Assembly (NCBI RefSeq): GCF_009498035.1
Contig: NZ_CP034550.1
Span: 2,542,001-2,606,000, forward strand
DNA: 64,000 bases
Source of the DNA: Saccharothrix syringae
GTDB taxonomy: Bacteria; Actinomycetota; Actinomycetes; Mycobacteriales; Pseudonocardiaceae
Reading direction: 5' to 3'
Shown: positions 14,584 to 22,213 of the stretch, piece by piece
How the letters are laid out: every line of letters starts with the position of its first letter
Numbering within the stretch: position 1 is the stretch's first letter
Translations under genes and position numbers: made by a program
The notes under the pieces: generated by a model
Seen by the model: the letters and a program-made list of their open reading frames with translations, nothing else
Database searches by the model: none
Told to the model about the DNA's origin: nothing

Positions 14584-15255
14584 GTGTTCTGGTTGTTCAC
14601 GCAGATTTTCGTCCTGTGCGCGTTGGCGTTCGCCGCGGGCGCGATGCTCACCTGGCTGCCGTTGCGCGCCGCCATCCGCGACCTCCGCGTCCGGGCCGAC
14701 CTGGCCCGCGCGGTCACCTGGCCCGCCCTGCCCCCGGCGGTGCCCACGGCCCTGGTCGTCACCGATGGCGAGGTGGTCGAGCCCCACGCCGAGGTGGTGG
14801 ACGCCGCCGTGCTGCCGGTGCGGGTCGAAGAACCGGTGGACGGGGAAGGCGAGGACGCCGAGGAGGCGAGTGAGCGGAGGGTGGCGGAGGGAGGGGCGGA
14901 AGGTGTTGCGGGTGTCGAGGCGGAAACCGCCGTGGGTGTTGGGGCGGAAGGTGCTGCGGGGCGAGAGGCGGAAAGCGCTGCGGGCACCGGCGTCGAGGGG
15001 CGTGCGGTCACCAGGACGAAGGCGCGTACCACCTCCCGCACCCGCACCGGCGCGGTCAACGGCGAGCGGCGCGAAGCGGCGGGGGACCAGCCCGTCGAGG
15101 TGAAGTGCAACTCGCGGTCCATGGTCTTCCACACCCCGGCCTCGCCCTACTTCAAGCGCATGAAGGGCGACGTCACCTTCAACTCCGCCGAGGAGGCCGA
15201 ACGCGCCGGCTACACCCGCTGGACCCCGAAGGCCAGGGCCGGCACCCGGAGGTGA
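14584..15255 (+). CDS. ArfC-like membrane protein with sunset domain
   Basis: 223 aa from GTG 14584, chosen because AGGAGG lies seven bases upstream; GTG 14578 is possible. One N-terminal transmembrane helix (FWLFTQIFVLCALAFAAGAM) is followed by an Ala/Glu/Gly-rich repetitive linker (GAEGVAGVEAETAVGVGAEG) and a C-terminal domain SMVFHTPASPYFKRMKGDVT ending in EEAERAGYTRWTP. That domain is the so-called sunset domain of actinobacterial ArfC-like proteins, a small Ada-metal-binding-like fold. It follows the ArfA-like gene by 82 bases and is abutted tail to tail by the WhiB gene with no spacer. Confidence 0.75.
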   Translation: MFWLFTQIFVLCALAFAAGAMLTWLPLRAAIRDLRVRADLARAVTWPALPPAVPTALVVTDGEVVEPHAEVVDAAVLPVRVEEPVDGEGEDAEEASERRVAEGGAEGVAGVEAETAVGVGAEGAAGREAESAAGTGVEGRAVTRTKARTTSRTRTGAVNGERREAAGDQPVEVKCNSRSMVFHTPASPYFKRMKGDVTFNSAEEAERAGYTRWTPKARAGTRR

Positions 15256-15576
15256 TCACCTGCGCCGGCGCGAGATGAGCGCCCGCAGCTCGCTCTCCCC
15301 GAGCCCGCCCCAGATCCCGTACGTCTCCTCGACCTCCAACGCGTGCTCCCGGCACCGCCGCACCACCGGGCACCGCGCGCAGACCTCCTTCGCCCGCGCC
15401 TCGCGGTACCGCCGCGCGGAACCGCGCTCGTTGGGGGTGTGGAAGAACAACCCGCTGTCCATGCCGCGGCACAGACCTCTCAGCTGCCAGTCCCACGACT
15501 CGGCGACCGGCTGGGGCAGGCGGGACAACTCAGTCACGGGGCTCACGTCCTCGATGTCAGGTCGGGCTCCCTGCAC
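15256..15576 (-). CDS. WhiB-family Fe-S regulator, WhiB3/WhiD-like
   Basis: Up to 106 aa from GTG 15576; GTGs near 15546 and 15537 are alternative starts because they sit behind GAGG. All Wbl hallmarks are present: four cysteines, LRGLCRGMDSGLFFH, then VCARCPVVRRC, and the GIWGGLGE turn. WQLRGLCRGMDS and HALEVEETYGIWGG match the WhiB3/WhiD branch best. Such proteins bind a [4Fe-4S] cluster, contact the primary sigma factor and control redox or developmental genes. It starts 14 bases after the MerR/B12 gene on the same strand, so the two are probably co-transcribed. Confidence 0.92.
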   Translation of the reverse strand: MQGARPDIEDVSPVTELSRLPQPVAESWDWQLRGLCRGMDSGLFFHTPNERGSARRYREARAKEVCARCPVVRRCREHALEVEETYGIWGGLGESELRALISRRRR

Positions 15577-15590
15577 ACCCTAAATTCGAT

Positions 15591-16463
15591 TCAAAATCGG
15601 TTCAACTCAAGAACCGTGCCCACCGCCTCCGCCAACGACCACATCCGCCGCGCGCCGGGTGGCACCTCGACCCACCCCGCCCCGCCGACCAGCACCGCGT
15701 GCCCCCGCGACAGCAGTTCGGCCACCGGCGCCGCGTCGGCGAACGGCCGGGCGTGCGCCCACAAAATCACCGAACCGGGTGACAGCAACGTCGCCGCGTC
15801 CAGCAGCGCGTCGGCCGGCACCCGCGCCCCGAGGTTGCGCGACGCGCACTCCCGCTCGGCCAACGCCGCCGCCAGCACGTCCAGCGGCAGGCTGTGCTGC
15901 TCCTCCGGCGCGCACGCCAGCAGCGCCGGCAGCCGCCCGGTCGCCACCACCGGCGGCTTCCCGGCCCGGCGCAGCGCGCCGAGGATGCTCGCCGTCGCCA
16001 GGTGCTCCACCTCGACGCCCCTGCCCTGCGCCGACACCCGCTCGCCCAGCGCGACCAGGAACGGCACCAGCACCGACTCCCACGTGTCGACCACCCCGCG
16101 CCGCTCGAACAGCTCCGCGGCCAGCGAGCTCATCAGCGGCGCGTCCAACCGCGCCGCCGCCCGCGAGAACCCGCGCCCCTCCAGCGACCCGTCCACCGCG
16201 ATCGCCCTCGGCCCGCCACCCGCCCGGGGCGCGGGCGGCGGCGGCGAACCCAGCGCCACGGCGGCGGCCGCCGAGGGTGCCATGCCCTGGGCGGTCAGCT
16301 CCAGCATCCGGCGCAGCCGGGACACGTCGGCCGCGGAGTAGCGGCGGTGCCTGCCCTCCTCGCGGGTGTCCGGGCCGAGCCCGTAGCGCCGGTCCCAGGT
16401 GCGCAGCGTGGTCGGCGAGATGCCGAGCATCCGCGCCACCGCGCCGGCACTCCACTGCTCCAC
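15591..16463 (-). CDS. MerR regulator with cobalamin-binding-like domain (CarH/LitR type)
   Basis: 290 aa. Residues 1-70 are a MerR winged helix (WSAGAVARMLGISPTTLRTW, RYGLGPDTREEGRHRRYS). A Pro/Ala/Gly linker leads to a B12-binding module: four-helix segment WESVLVPFLVALGERVSAQG, EVEHLAT holding the Glu-His pair of CarH, then EEQHSLPLDVLAAALAE with the axial histidine, and SRNLGARVP. CarH proteins sense light through adenosylcobalamin. Here the capping Trp and the adjacent His that ligates cobalt after photolysis (Trp131/His132 in Thermus CarH) are replaced by Val and Ser, so light sensing is doubtful. Upstream of, and likely co-transcribed with, the WhiB gene. Confidence 0.82.
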   Translation of the reverse strand: MEQWSAGAVARMLGISPTTLRTWDRRYGLGPDTREEGRHRRYSAADVSRLRRMLELTAQGMAPSAAAAVALGSPPPPAPRAGGGPRAIAVDGSLEGRGFSRAAARLDAPLMSSLAAELFERRGVVDTWESVLVPFLVALGERVSAQGRGVEVEHLATASILGALRRAGKPPVVATGRLPALLACAPEEQHSLPLDVLAAALAERECASRNLGARVPADALLDAATLLSPGSVILWAHARPFADAAPVAELLSRGHAVLVGGAGWVEVPPGARRMWSLAEAVGTVLELNRF

Positions 16464-16729
16464 GCGTTCACCGCCTGTGTGGATCGTTTCTGAACCGAAT
16501 CATGGTAACGAGCACGCCGGCGAACCGCTGGTGATCACCCGTCGGGGCGGCGCGGGGAGCCGCGAGCCGGAGGGCCGGGGGAGCCGCGAACCCGGGCGGG
16601 GGCCGCGAGTCGGGAAGCCGCGAGCCGAGGGGGCGGGGAGCCGCGAACCTGGTGACGGGGGAGTCCGCGGTGGAGGGCGACCGCCGTCGCGGTGCGGGGC
16701 CTACCGGGGCGCGAACGCCCGCCGGCGGG
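16464..16729. repeat. Intergenic spacer with degenerate gggagccgcga repeats
   Basis: At least four loose copies of ggGAGCCGCGA occur between about 16,555 and 16,655, embedded in G-rich text between the MerR promoter and the end of the NlpC/P60 gene. No frame in it looks coding. The first 45 bases (tttctgaaccgaatcatgg region) are AT-richer and probably carry the MerR promoter. Confidence 0.5.
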
Positions 16730-17722
16730 TCAGCCGACCACCCGGCGGATCACGCTGATCGGTCCGATCGACTCGATGTCCTGCACCTTGACCGGCACGC
16801 CCTCCGTGGACGCGTGCACGGCCCGCAGCCCGTCGATCGCCATGGCCACGTGCGTCTGGCCCGAGTAGTAGATGACCAGGTCGCCGGCCTTGACCTCGTT
16901 GCGCGTCACCGAGCGCCCGATCTTCGCCTGCCCGTACGTGGTGCGCGGGATGGCGATGCCCGCCGACCGGTAGGCCGCCTGCATCAGGCTGGAGCAGTCC
17001 CACGTGTCGGGGCCGTTGGAGCCGTAGACGTAGTCCTTGCCCCGCTGCGACAGCGCGAACGCCAGCGCCTCGCCGGCCTTGCCCGCCGGCACCGGGATCG
17101 GGCCCATGTCGCCCGCGTCGTTCAACGCCCGCCGGTCGGCCGGGCTGAGCGAGCGGTACGCGTCGCGGGCCTCGTCGATCTGCTGGTTCAGCGCGGCCTT
17201 GCGCTGGTCGATCTCGCCGATCGCCCGGTTGGCGCTGTCGGTGGCCTCGGTGGCGCGCCGCGCGGCGTCCTCGGCCTTGACGACGGCTTCCTCCAGGCCG
17301 CGCAGCGACTCGGCGTTGTCGTACGCCAGCACGCCCAGCGCCGACATGCGGTTGAGGAAGTCCTGCTGGGAGTCCGACACCAGCAGCGCGGACAGCTGGC
17401 TGAACCGGGCGCCCTGGAACGACGCCTCGGTGAGCAGGTCGACCTGCCCGCGCAACGCCTCCTGCGCCTGCTGGGCACCGGCGATGTCGCGGTTGGCCTG
17501 GTCCAGCGCGCCCTGGGCGTTGGCCAGCTCCTCCTGCGCCCGCAGGTGCTCCTCGTTCAGCGTCTCGGCCTGCGTGGACAGCTCGTTGTAGCGCTTGAGC
17601 GCGTCCGAGGCGTTGGGCGGCACGGGGTCGGCGGCGGCGAGCGGCTGGGTGCCGACGAACAGGGCGACCGCGGTGGCCGCCACGGCGGCGCGGGTGGTGC
17701 GCTGGGCGGGGTTCGACGCCAC
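16730..17722 (-). CDS. Secreted NlpC/P60 peptidoglycan endopeptidase, RipA-like
   Basis: 330 aa from GTG 17722, preceded by GAGGAGG. A signal peptide (RAAVAATAVALFVGTQPLAA) is followed by about 150 residues of coiled coil (RYNELSTQAETLNEEHLRAQ and onward) and a C-terminal NlpC/P60 domain from about residue 225. Catalytic Cys243 is in TWDCSSLMQAAY; the His is in TDxH-like QTHVAMAI, and PRTTYGQ and AGDLVIYY are family-typical. It would cleave the D-Glu/meso-DAP bond of peptide stems during cell separation. The coiled coil resembles the autoinhibitory arm of RipA. Monocistronic. Confidence 0.9.
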   Translation of the reverse strand: MASNPAQRTTRAAVAATAVALFVGTQPLAAADPVPPNASDALKRYNELSTQAETLNEEHLRAQEELANAQGALDQANRDIAGAQQAQEALRGQVDLLTEASFQGARFSQLSALLVSDSQQDFLNRMSALGVLAYDNAESLRGLEEAVVKAEDAARRATEATDSANRAIGEIDQRKAALNQQIDEARDAYRSLSPADRRALNDAGDMGPIPVPAGKAGEALAFALSQRGKDYVYGSNGPDTWDCSSLMQAAYRSAGIAIPRTTYGQAKIGRSVTRNEVKAGDLVIYYSGQTHVAMAIDGLRAVHASTEGVPVKVQDIESIGPISVIRRVVG

Positions 17723-18010
17723 GGTCGCCCGAGCCTCCTCGTAGCCGGTCCTAATCCGAACGGGTGACACCCGATCAGGTCTCGGACAGGTTACGGAACC
17801 GGGCTCGCGGCGTCCATCAGGGGGGCGGAATCCAAGCCGATCCGTCACATTCGCCCTGGCAGGGCAAAGAGAGAGGCGGGACAGGGGGAGCGGTGCGGCG
17901 TGGGCAAGACGGGACAGGGTGAGCGGTGCGGCGCGGGCAAGACGGGACAGGGTGAGCGGTGCGGCGCGGGCAAGGCGGGGGTCTGGGCGGAGCAAGGCGG
18001 AGAAAGGCGG
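17723..18010. other. Upstream region of NlpC/P60 gene with minisatellite
   Basis: Bases 17,723-17,870 are unique DNA, presumably the promoter/leader of the NlpC/P60 gene; I looked for a ydaO (cyclic di-AMP) riboswitch, common before such genes, and could not support one. Bases 17,875-17,973 are a tandem repeat, annotated separately. Confidence 0.4.
17875..17973. repeat. Three tandem 33-base repeats
   Basis: Units at 17875-17907, 17908-17940 and 17941-17973 differ by only a few bases, each ending gcgggcaa or gtgggcaa. The unit length is a multiple of three and reads LARAAPLTLSR repeatedly on the minus strand, but no start, ribosome site or domain supports translation. Confidence 0.85.
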
Positions 18011-18041
18011 GGCCGGCAGCCCTGAGCTGCTCAGGCCGGCC
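18011..18041 (-). terminator. Hairpin after ribokinase gene
   Basis: GGCCGGC (18011-18017) pairs with GCCGGCC (18035-18041), and inside it CTGAG (18022-18026) pairs with CTCAG (18030-18034), forming a bulged hairpin immediately beyond the ribokinase stop codon. Confidence 0.6.
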
Positions 18042-18044
18042 CGG

Positions 18045-18914
18045 TCAGGCCAGCCCCGTCAAGTCGGTCCTCCCGCCGGGGTGGTCGACCGCCCGCCCCG
18101 ACGCGGCCGTGGCGAACTCGCCCGCCTGCTCGACCCCGTCCCCCCGCACGAGCGCCACCGTCAACGCCGCCACGAACGCGTCCCCACCCCCCGTCGTGTC
18201 CACGACCTCCTCCTCGGTCAACGGCACCACCGCCGACCCGTCCCCCCACGCCAGCACGTTCGCCCCGGGCACCTCCAGCGCCACCACCGACGGCCCGCGC
18301 CCCAGCAGCTCCCGCCCCGCGGCCACGGCCTCGTCCGCCCCCTCCACCGCCCGCCCGAGGAGCTGCTCCGCCTCCGAGTGGTCCGCGCGCAGCACGTCCG
18401 CCCGCCGCAGCAGGGCGTCGACCTCCCCACCGGGCACGCCGTCGAGCACCACGAGCCCGGACGCCGCGACGGCGGCCGCCAGCAGGGCCTCCGCCGGCTG
18501 CTGCAACTGCAGCACCACCGCGTCCGCCCCCGCGAACACCGCCCGCGCCGCCTCCACGTCCCCGGTGGTCACGAGCGTGCCCGGCGGCATGTCCTCCAGG
18601 TAGCGGTACTCCCCGTCGCAGACGACGTCCACGACCAGGGCCGTTCGGGTGCCCGGTCGTCGCACCAGGCCCGAGGTCCCTACGCCGTCCGCCACGAGCC
18701 GGTCCACCAGGAGGCGGCCGGGCAGGTCGTCCCCGACGACCCCGACCAGTTCGGCCGTCGCGCCGAGTTGGACCAGGTCGCGGGCGATGTTGGCGCCCTT
18801 CCCGCCCAGCATCTCGCGCCGTTCGGACACCGTGGTGCTGGAACCGCTCCCGGGAACCTCGGGCACGACCAGTGCCAGGTCGCGCGCCACCTGGCCGACC
18901 ACCGCGATCCGCAT
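18045..18914 (-). CDS. PfkB-family carbohydrate kinase, ribokinase-like
   Basis: 289 aa from ATG 18914 (MRIAVVGQVARDLAL). PfkB signatures are both present: GGKGANIARDLVQLGA near the N-terminus and VDTTGGGDAFVAALTVAL near the C-terminus, the latter carrying the catalytic Asp and the anion hole. The family transfers phosphate from ATP to the hydroxymethyl group of ribose, deoxyribose, nucleosides or other sugars in the cytosol. GKGAN and DVVCDGEYRYLE favour a ribokinase. It is divergent from the LPMO gene; the CebR-type palindrome lies 75 bases from its start and could affect both. Confidence 0.87.
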   Translation of the reverse strand: MRIAVVGQVARDLALVVPEVPGSGSSTTVSERREMLGGKGANIARDLVQLGATAELVGVVGDDLPGRLLVDRLVADGVGTSGLVRRPGTRTALVVDVVCDGEYRYLEDMPPGTLVTTGDVEAARAVFAGADAVVLQLQQPAEALLAAAVAASGLVVLDGVPGGEVDALLRRADVLRADHSEAEQLLGRAVEGADEAVAAGRELLGRGPSVVALEVPGANVLAWGDGSAVVPLTEEEVVDTTGGGDAFVAALTVALVRGDGVEQAGEFATAASGRAVDHPGGRTDLTGLA

Positions 18915-18954
18915 GCCTGATCGGTACCCGGCGACCACCAGTTGAAACGAAGCG

Positions 18955-19004
18955 TTGACGTGCGGTCACCGGCGATGCGATGGTAATTCTGGGAGCGCTC
19001 CCAG
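18955..19004 (+). promoter_or_regulatory. Promoter region with CebR-type operator
   Basis: CTGGGAGCGCTCCCAG (18989-19004) is a perfect 16-base palindrome containing TGGGAGCGCTCCCA, the published CebR (LacI-family, cellobiose-responsive) box of Streptomyces. A -35-like TTGACG is at 18955-18960 with a weak -10 (GATGGT, 18979-18984). The operator lies just downstream of the -10, 31 bases before the LPMO start codon, ideal for repression released by cello-oligosaccharides. Confidence 0.85.
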
Positions 19005-19035
19005 CTTCACAGATCACCGTCGATCTGAAGGAGAC

Positions 19036-20331
19036 ATGTCCGTGCGACTCAAGCGCCTAGGGGCGTTGGCCGCTGCCGCGCTCGGCCTCGTCGGGATCAC
19101 CACCGTGCTCAACCCGGGCGGCGTCGCGCTCGCACACGGGTCCATGACCTACCCGCCCAGCCGCACCTACGCCTGCTACGAGGACGGCAGGCTGAACGGC
19201 AACGGCGACCTGAACCCGACCAACCCGGCGTGCGCCGCCGCGGTGCAGCTCGGCGGCAAGCAGCCGCTGTGGGACTGGTACGGCAACCTGATCAGCCAGG
19301 CGGGCGGCCGGCACCGGGAGATCATCGCCGACGGCGACCTGTGCGGCCCGACCACCAAGTACGACGCCTACAACCTGGCCCGCGAGGACTGGCCCACGAC
19401 CACCCTGCGGGCGGGCGCGCCGATCACCTTCAAGTACAACGCGTGGGCGCCGCACCCCGGTCGCTGGGACCAGTACGTCACCCGCGACGGTTTCGACGTC
19501 ACCCAGCCGCTGAAGTGGTCGGACCTGGAGCCGGCGCCGTTCGACAGCGTCGTCAACCCGTCGCTGGGCAGCGGCGAGTACACCTGGAGCGGCACGCTGC
19601 CGAACAAGTCCGGCCGCCACGTCATCTACTCGATCTGGCAGCGCAGCGACAGCCCCGAAGCCTTCTACAGCTGCTCGGACGTCTTCTTCACCGGCGGCGG
19701 CTCCGGCGGCGACACCCAGGCGCCCACCGCGCCCGGCACGCCGACCGCGACCGCCACCGGCAGCTCGGTCTCGCTGAGCTGGACCGCGTCCTCGGACAAC
19801 GTCGGCGTGTCGACCTACCAGGTGTTCCGCGAGGCGGGCGCGACCGACGTGCCGGTCGCCTCCGGCTCGGCCACCTCGGCCACGGTCACCGGCCTGAGCC
19901 CCGACACCGCCTACCAGTTCTACGTGGTGGCGCGGGACGCGGCGGGCAACACCTCGCCCCCGTCGGCGGTGGTCTCGGTGCGCACGACCGGCGGCGGCAC
20001 CGGCACGCCGGGCGCCTGCTCGGTGAGCTACGCCGTGCCCAGCTCGTGGTCGGGCGGCTTCACCGCGAACGTCTCGGTGCGCAACACCGGCACGACCGCG
20101 GTCAACGCGTGGGAGCTCGCCTGGGACGTGCCCTCCGGTCAGGGGGTCGGCCAGGCGTGGTCGGCCCAGGTCACCGTGTCCGGCGGCCGGGCCACCGCGA
20201 AGGGCGCGAGCTGGAACCAGAACATCCAGCCGGGCCAGTCGGTGAGCTTCGGGTTCAACGGGACGTCGCAGGGAACGCCCGTCAACCCGACCTCGTTCAC
20301 CCTCAACGGCGCCACGTGCGCCACGGCCTGA
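19036..20331 (+). CDS. AA10 lytic polysaccharide monooxygenase with FnIII and CBM2
   Basis: 431 aa from an ATG preceded by AAGGAG. A 33-residue signal peptide ends ...GVALA, exposing His34 as the N-terminal copper ligand (HGSMTYPPSRTYACYEDG); His140 in WAPHPGRWDQYVT is the second histidine-brace ligand. Residues ~34-225 are the AA10 catalytic domain closest in pattern to cellulose-active streptomycete enzymes (DPTNPACxxA, SDxEAFYSCSDVFF). Then come an FnIII domain (QAPTAPGTPTATAT to VSVRTTG) and a CBM2 cellulose-binding domain (CSVSYAVPSSWSGGFTANVS to the C-terminus). It oxidatively cleaves crystalline cellulose or chitin outside the cell. The CebR-type operator favours cellulose. Confidence 0.95.
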   Translation: MSVRLKRLGALAAAALGLVGITTVLNPGGVALAHGSMTYPPSRTYACYEDGRLNGNGDLNPTNPACAAAVQLGGKQPLWDWYGNLISQAGGRHREIIADGDLCGPTTKYDAYNLAREDWPTTTLRAGAPITFKYNAWAPHPGRWDQYVTRDGFDVTQPLKWSDLEPAPFDSVVNPSLGSGEYTWSGTLPNKSGRHVIYSIWQRSDSPEAFYSCSDVFFTGGGSGGDTQAPTAPGTPTATATGSSVSLSWTASSDNVGVSTYQVFREAGATDVPVASGSATSATVTGLSPDTAYQFYVVARDAAGNTSPPSAVVSVRTTGGGTGTPGACSVSYAVPSSWSGGFTANVSVRNTGTTAVNAWELAWDVPSGQGVGQAWSAQVTVSGGRATAKGASWNQNIQPGQSVSFGFNGTSQGTPVNPTSFTLNGATCATA

Positions 20332-20903
20332 TGAACGCCCGGTGCGCGGCCCTGGCCGCGCTGCTGGTGGGGTCGGTCGCCTGCTCGCCCGCGACGACCG
20401 GCCCCACCGGTTCGCCCGGTGCCGCGGGCGCCCCCGGCGTCGCGGCGAACGCCCTGGGCCCGCCGCTGGCCACCCCGGCCGACGTGGCCGAGTGGGTCCA
20501 CGAGCAGACCGGGGAGTGCGACGACCCGCAGCCGCGGACGATGGACGAGTTCGCCGAGTTCGTGGGCCCGCTGCGGACGAGGCTCTACGCGCCCTACGTG
20601 GCCGAGTGGGCCACCTGCCGGGCCGGGCCGTACGAGCGGCTGGGGCTGGTGGTGTTCCACCGCGACCGGCTGGGCGACTTCCAGCGGGCCTGGCAGGGCG
20701 CGCTGAGCAGCGGCGAGGTCTCCGACGACCCCGACTTCGGGTTCGGCAACGGCTTCGCGCTCAGCGGCACGCTCGGCCTGGAGGTGCTGGGGCTGCACCA
20801 GCTCCGGTGCCGACCGCCGGGACCGCAGGACCAGGTGGGCCACACGGTGGCGGCCGAGGCGCCGGGGTGCGCCTACGTCCAGCAACCGGGCCACCACCAC
20901 TGA
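20331..20903 (+). CDS. Hypothetical lipoprotein coupled to LPMO gene
   Basis: 190 aa; the ATG shares one base with the LPMO stop (TGATG), so it is almost certainly co-translated. The signal MNARCAALAALLVGSVAC gives lipidated Cys18, followed by a Gly/Pro/Ala tether and a globular domain with cysteines in TGECDDPQP, WATCRAGPYERLG, LHQLRCRPPG and GCAYVQQ, probably two disulfides. Ends with HHH after PG. No family recognised. Its coupling to an oxidative cellulose-degrading enzyme suggests a surface role such as electron donation, copper handling or substrate capture; this is inference from context only. Confidence 0.72.
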   Translation: MNARCAALAALLVGSVACSPATTGPTGSPGAAGAPGVAANALGPPLATPADVAEWVHEQTGECDDPQPRTMDEFAEFVGPLRTRLYAPYVAEWATCRAGPYERLGLVVFHRDRLGDFQRAWQGALSSGEVSDDPDFGFGNGFALSGTLGLEVLGLHQLRCRPPGPQDQVGHTVAAEAPGCAYVQQPGHHH

Positions 20904-20927
20904 GGGAGGGGATGAGGAGGCGGCTCG

Positions 20928-21968
20928 TCAGCGCGGCGGTGCGGTGCTCTGCCGCACCACAAGCGTGGTGGCAAGCTCGATTCGGCGGTGTTCGGGCTCT
21001 TCACCACGTGCCAGCGTGATGGCGAGACGGGTGCCCGCCGCGGCCATGTCCTGCAGCGGCTGCCGGACCGTGGTTAGCGGCGGGCCCACCCACTGGGCGA
21101 CCGGGAGGTCGTCGAAACCGATGACGCTGAGGTCTTCGGGAACGCGCAGCCCGGCGGCGCGGGCGGCCTCGTAGATGCCCAGCGCCTGCAGGTCGGAGCC
21201 CGCGAACACGGCCGTGGGCGGGTCGGGCAGGTCCAGCAGCGGCGCGAACGCGGCCCGGCCGGACTCGACGTGGAAGTCGCCGTAGCGGACCAGGGCCGGG
21301 TCCACGGCCAGGCCCGCGGTCTCCAGCGCGGCGCGGTAGCCGTCCACCCGGGCGCGGCTGCACAGCACCCGCTCGGGGCCGCCGATCATGGCGATCCGGC
21401 GGTGCCCCAGCTCGATCAGGTGCCGGGTGGCGGTCAGGCCGCCGTTCCAGTTGGTCGCCCCTATGGACGGGGTCTCCAGCTGCGGCTCGCCGATCGGGTC
21501 GACCACCACCACCGGGATGTCCCGGGCGCGCAGCTTGGCCAGCTGCTGCGAGGTCAGGTCGGAGAACACCGAGATGACGGCGAGCGGCTTGCGCGCGATC
21601 ACGCCCTCCAGCCAGCCGTGGCCCGGGGTGAGCCTGCCCTGCGACTCGCTGAGCACGAGCGCCAGGCCCTGCTCGGCGGCCACCTGCTCGGCACCGCGGA
21701 TGATCTCCAGCGCCCAGGCGCTCTCCAGCTCGTGGAACATCAGTTCCACCAGGTTGGACCGGCGGGACCGCTCGTCCGACCGCCGCTGGTACCCGTGCCG
21801 CCGGATGATGGCTTCGACGCGCTCGCGGGTGTGCGGTGCGACGTCCGCGCGGCCGTTCATCACCTTCGAAACTGTCGGTACCGACACCCCCGCCTCGGCG
21901 GCGATGTCCGCGATGGTGATCTTGCTTGAGGCGGTCCCGTCCGAGGTGGGCTGGGCTTTGGTCGGCAT
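20928..21968 (-). CDS. LacI-family repressor (XylR/BxlR-like), copy 1
   Basis: 346 aa. The helix-turn-helix ITIADIAAEAGVSVPTVSKV plus hinge NGRADVAPHTRERVEAIIRR is canonical LacI; the periplasmic-binding-like effector domain follows, with ATNWNGGLTATRHLIELGHR and GFDDLPVAQWVGPPLTTVRQ. It is a clear paralogue of the LacI protein at 25372: both share SVPTVSKV-type recognition helices, GGxxxxLCSRARVDGYRAAL and GDF after a Val-Lys/Arg-x-Gly. The conserved helix implies overlapping operator choice. It sits downstream of, and on the same strand as, the ABC permease genes, with three TCGAA boxes before its start, suggesting autoregulation. Confidence 0.92.
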   Translation of the reverse strand: MPTKAQPTSDGTASSKITIADIAAEAGVSVPTVSKVMNGRADVAPHTRERVEAIIRRHGYQRRSDERSRRSNLVELMFHELESAWALEIIRGAEQVAAEQGLALVLSESQGRLTPGHGWLEGVIARKPLAVISVFSDLTSQQLAKLRARDIPVVVVDPIGEPQLETPSIGATNWNGGLTATRHLIELGHRRIAMIGGPERVLCSRARVDGYRAALETAGLAVDPALVRYGDFHVESGRAAFAPLLDLPDPPTAVFAGSDLQALGIYEAARAAGLRVPEDLSVIGFDDLPVAQWVGPPLTTVRQPLQDMAAAGTRLAITLARGEEPEHRRIELATTLVVRQSTAPPR

Positions 21969-22078
21969 GCGCCGCAGTCTACGGCAGCGCCGGCCGGATT
22001 CGGCTGGTCAATGTGGTGGTGGCGAAGCGGTGTGGCTCACTGTGCGGGACGCCCGCCCGCCGCTCGGGAGCCGAGCGG

Positions 22079-22110
22079 TCGAAAATGTCGAATGAATTAT
22101 CGAAACTGTT
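22079..22110 (-). promoter_or_regulatory. TCGAA-box cluster upstream of LacI copy 1
   Basis: TCGAAAATG, TCGAATGAA and ATCGAAACTG follow one another at roughly 10-11 base spacing about 110 bases before the LacI start. The last matches the ATCGAAAC boxes in the divergent promoter of the transporter and LacI copy 2, so this may be a shared operator for the two paralogous repressors. Confidence 0.5.
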
Positions 22111-22121
22111 CACCTCGCGCG

Positions 22122-22166
22122 TCAGGGGCGTGGCCGTTGGGAGAGGTTGGACGGCCACGCCCCTGG
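22122..22166 (-). terminator. Terminator of the oligosaccharide transporter operon
   Basis: AGGGGCGTGGCCGT (22124-22137) pairs perfectly with ACGGCCACGCCCCT (22151-22164), extendable by a pair and a wobble, 48 bases beyond the stop of the second permease gene. Confidence 0.8.
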
Positions 22167-22213
22167 CGCGGGTGCTCCGCGCCGGGCGGAGCGGGCTGGG
22201 AAACCCGGTACTG

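Noticed and set aside
17723..17870. Possible ydaO (cyclic di-AMP) riboswitch upstream of the NlpC/P60 gene
   Set aside because: Such switches often precede peptidoglycan hydrolase genes, but I could not match the conserved core or build the two-fold-symmetric helices from this sequence.
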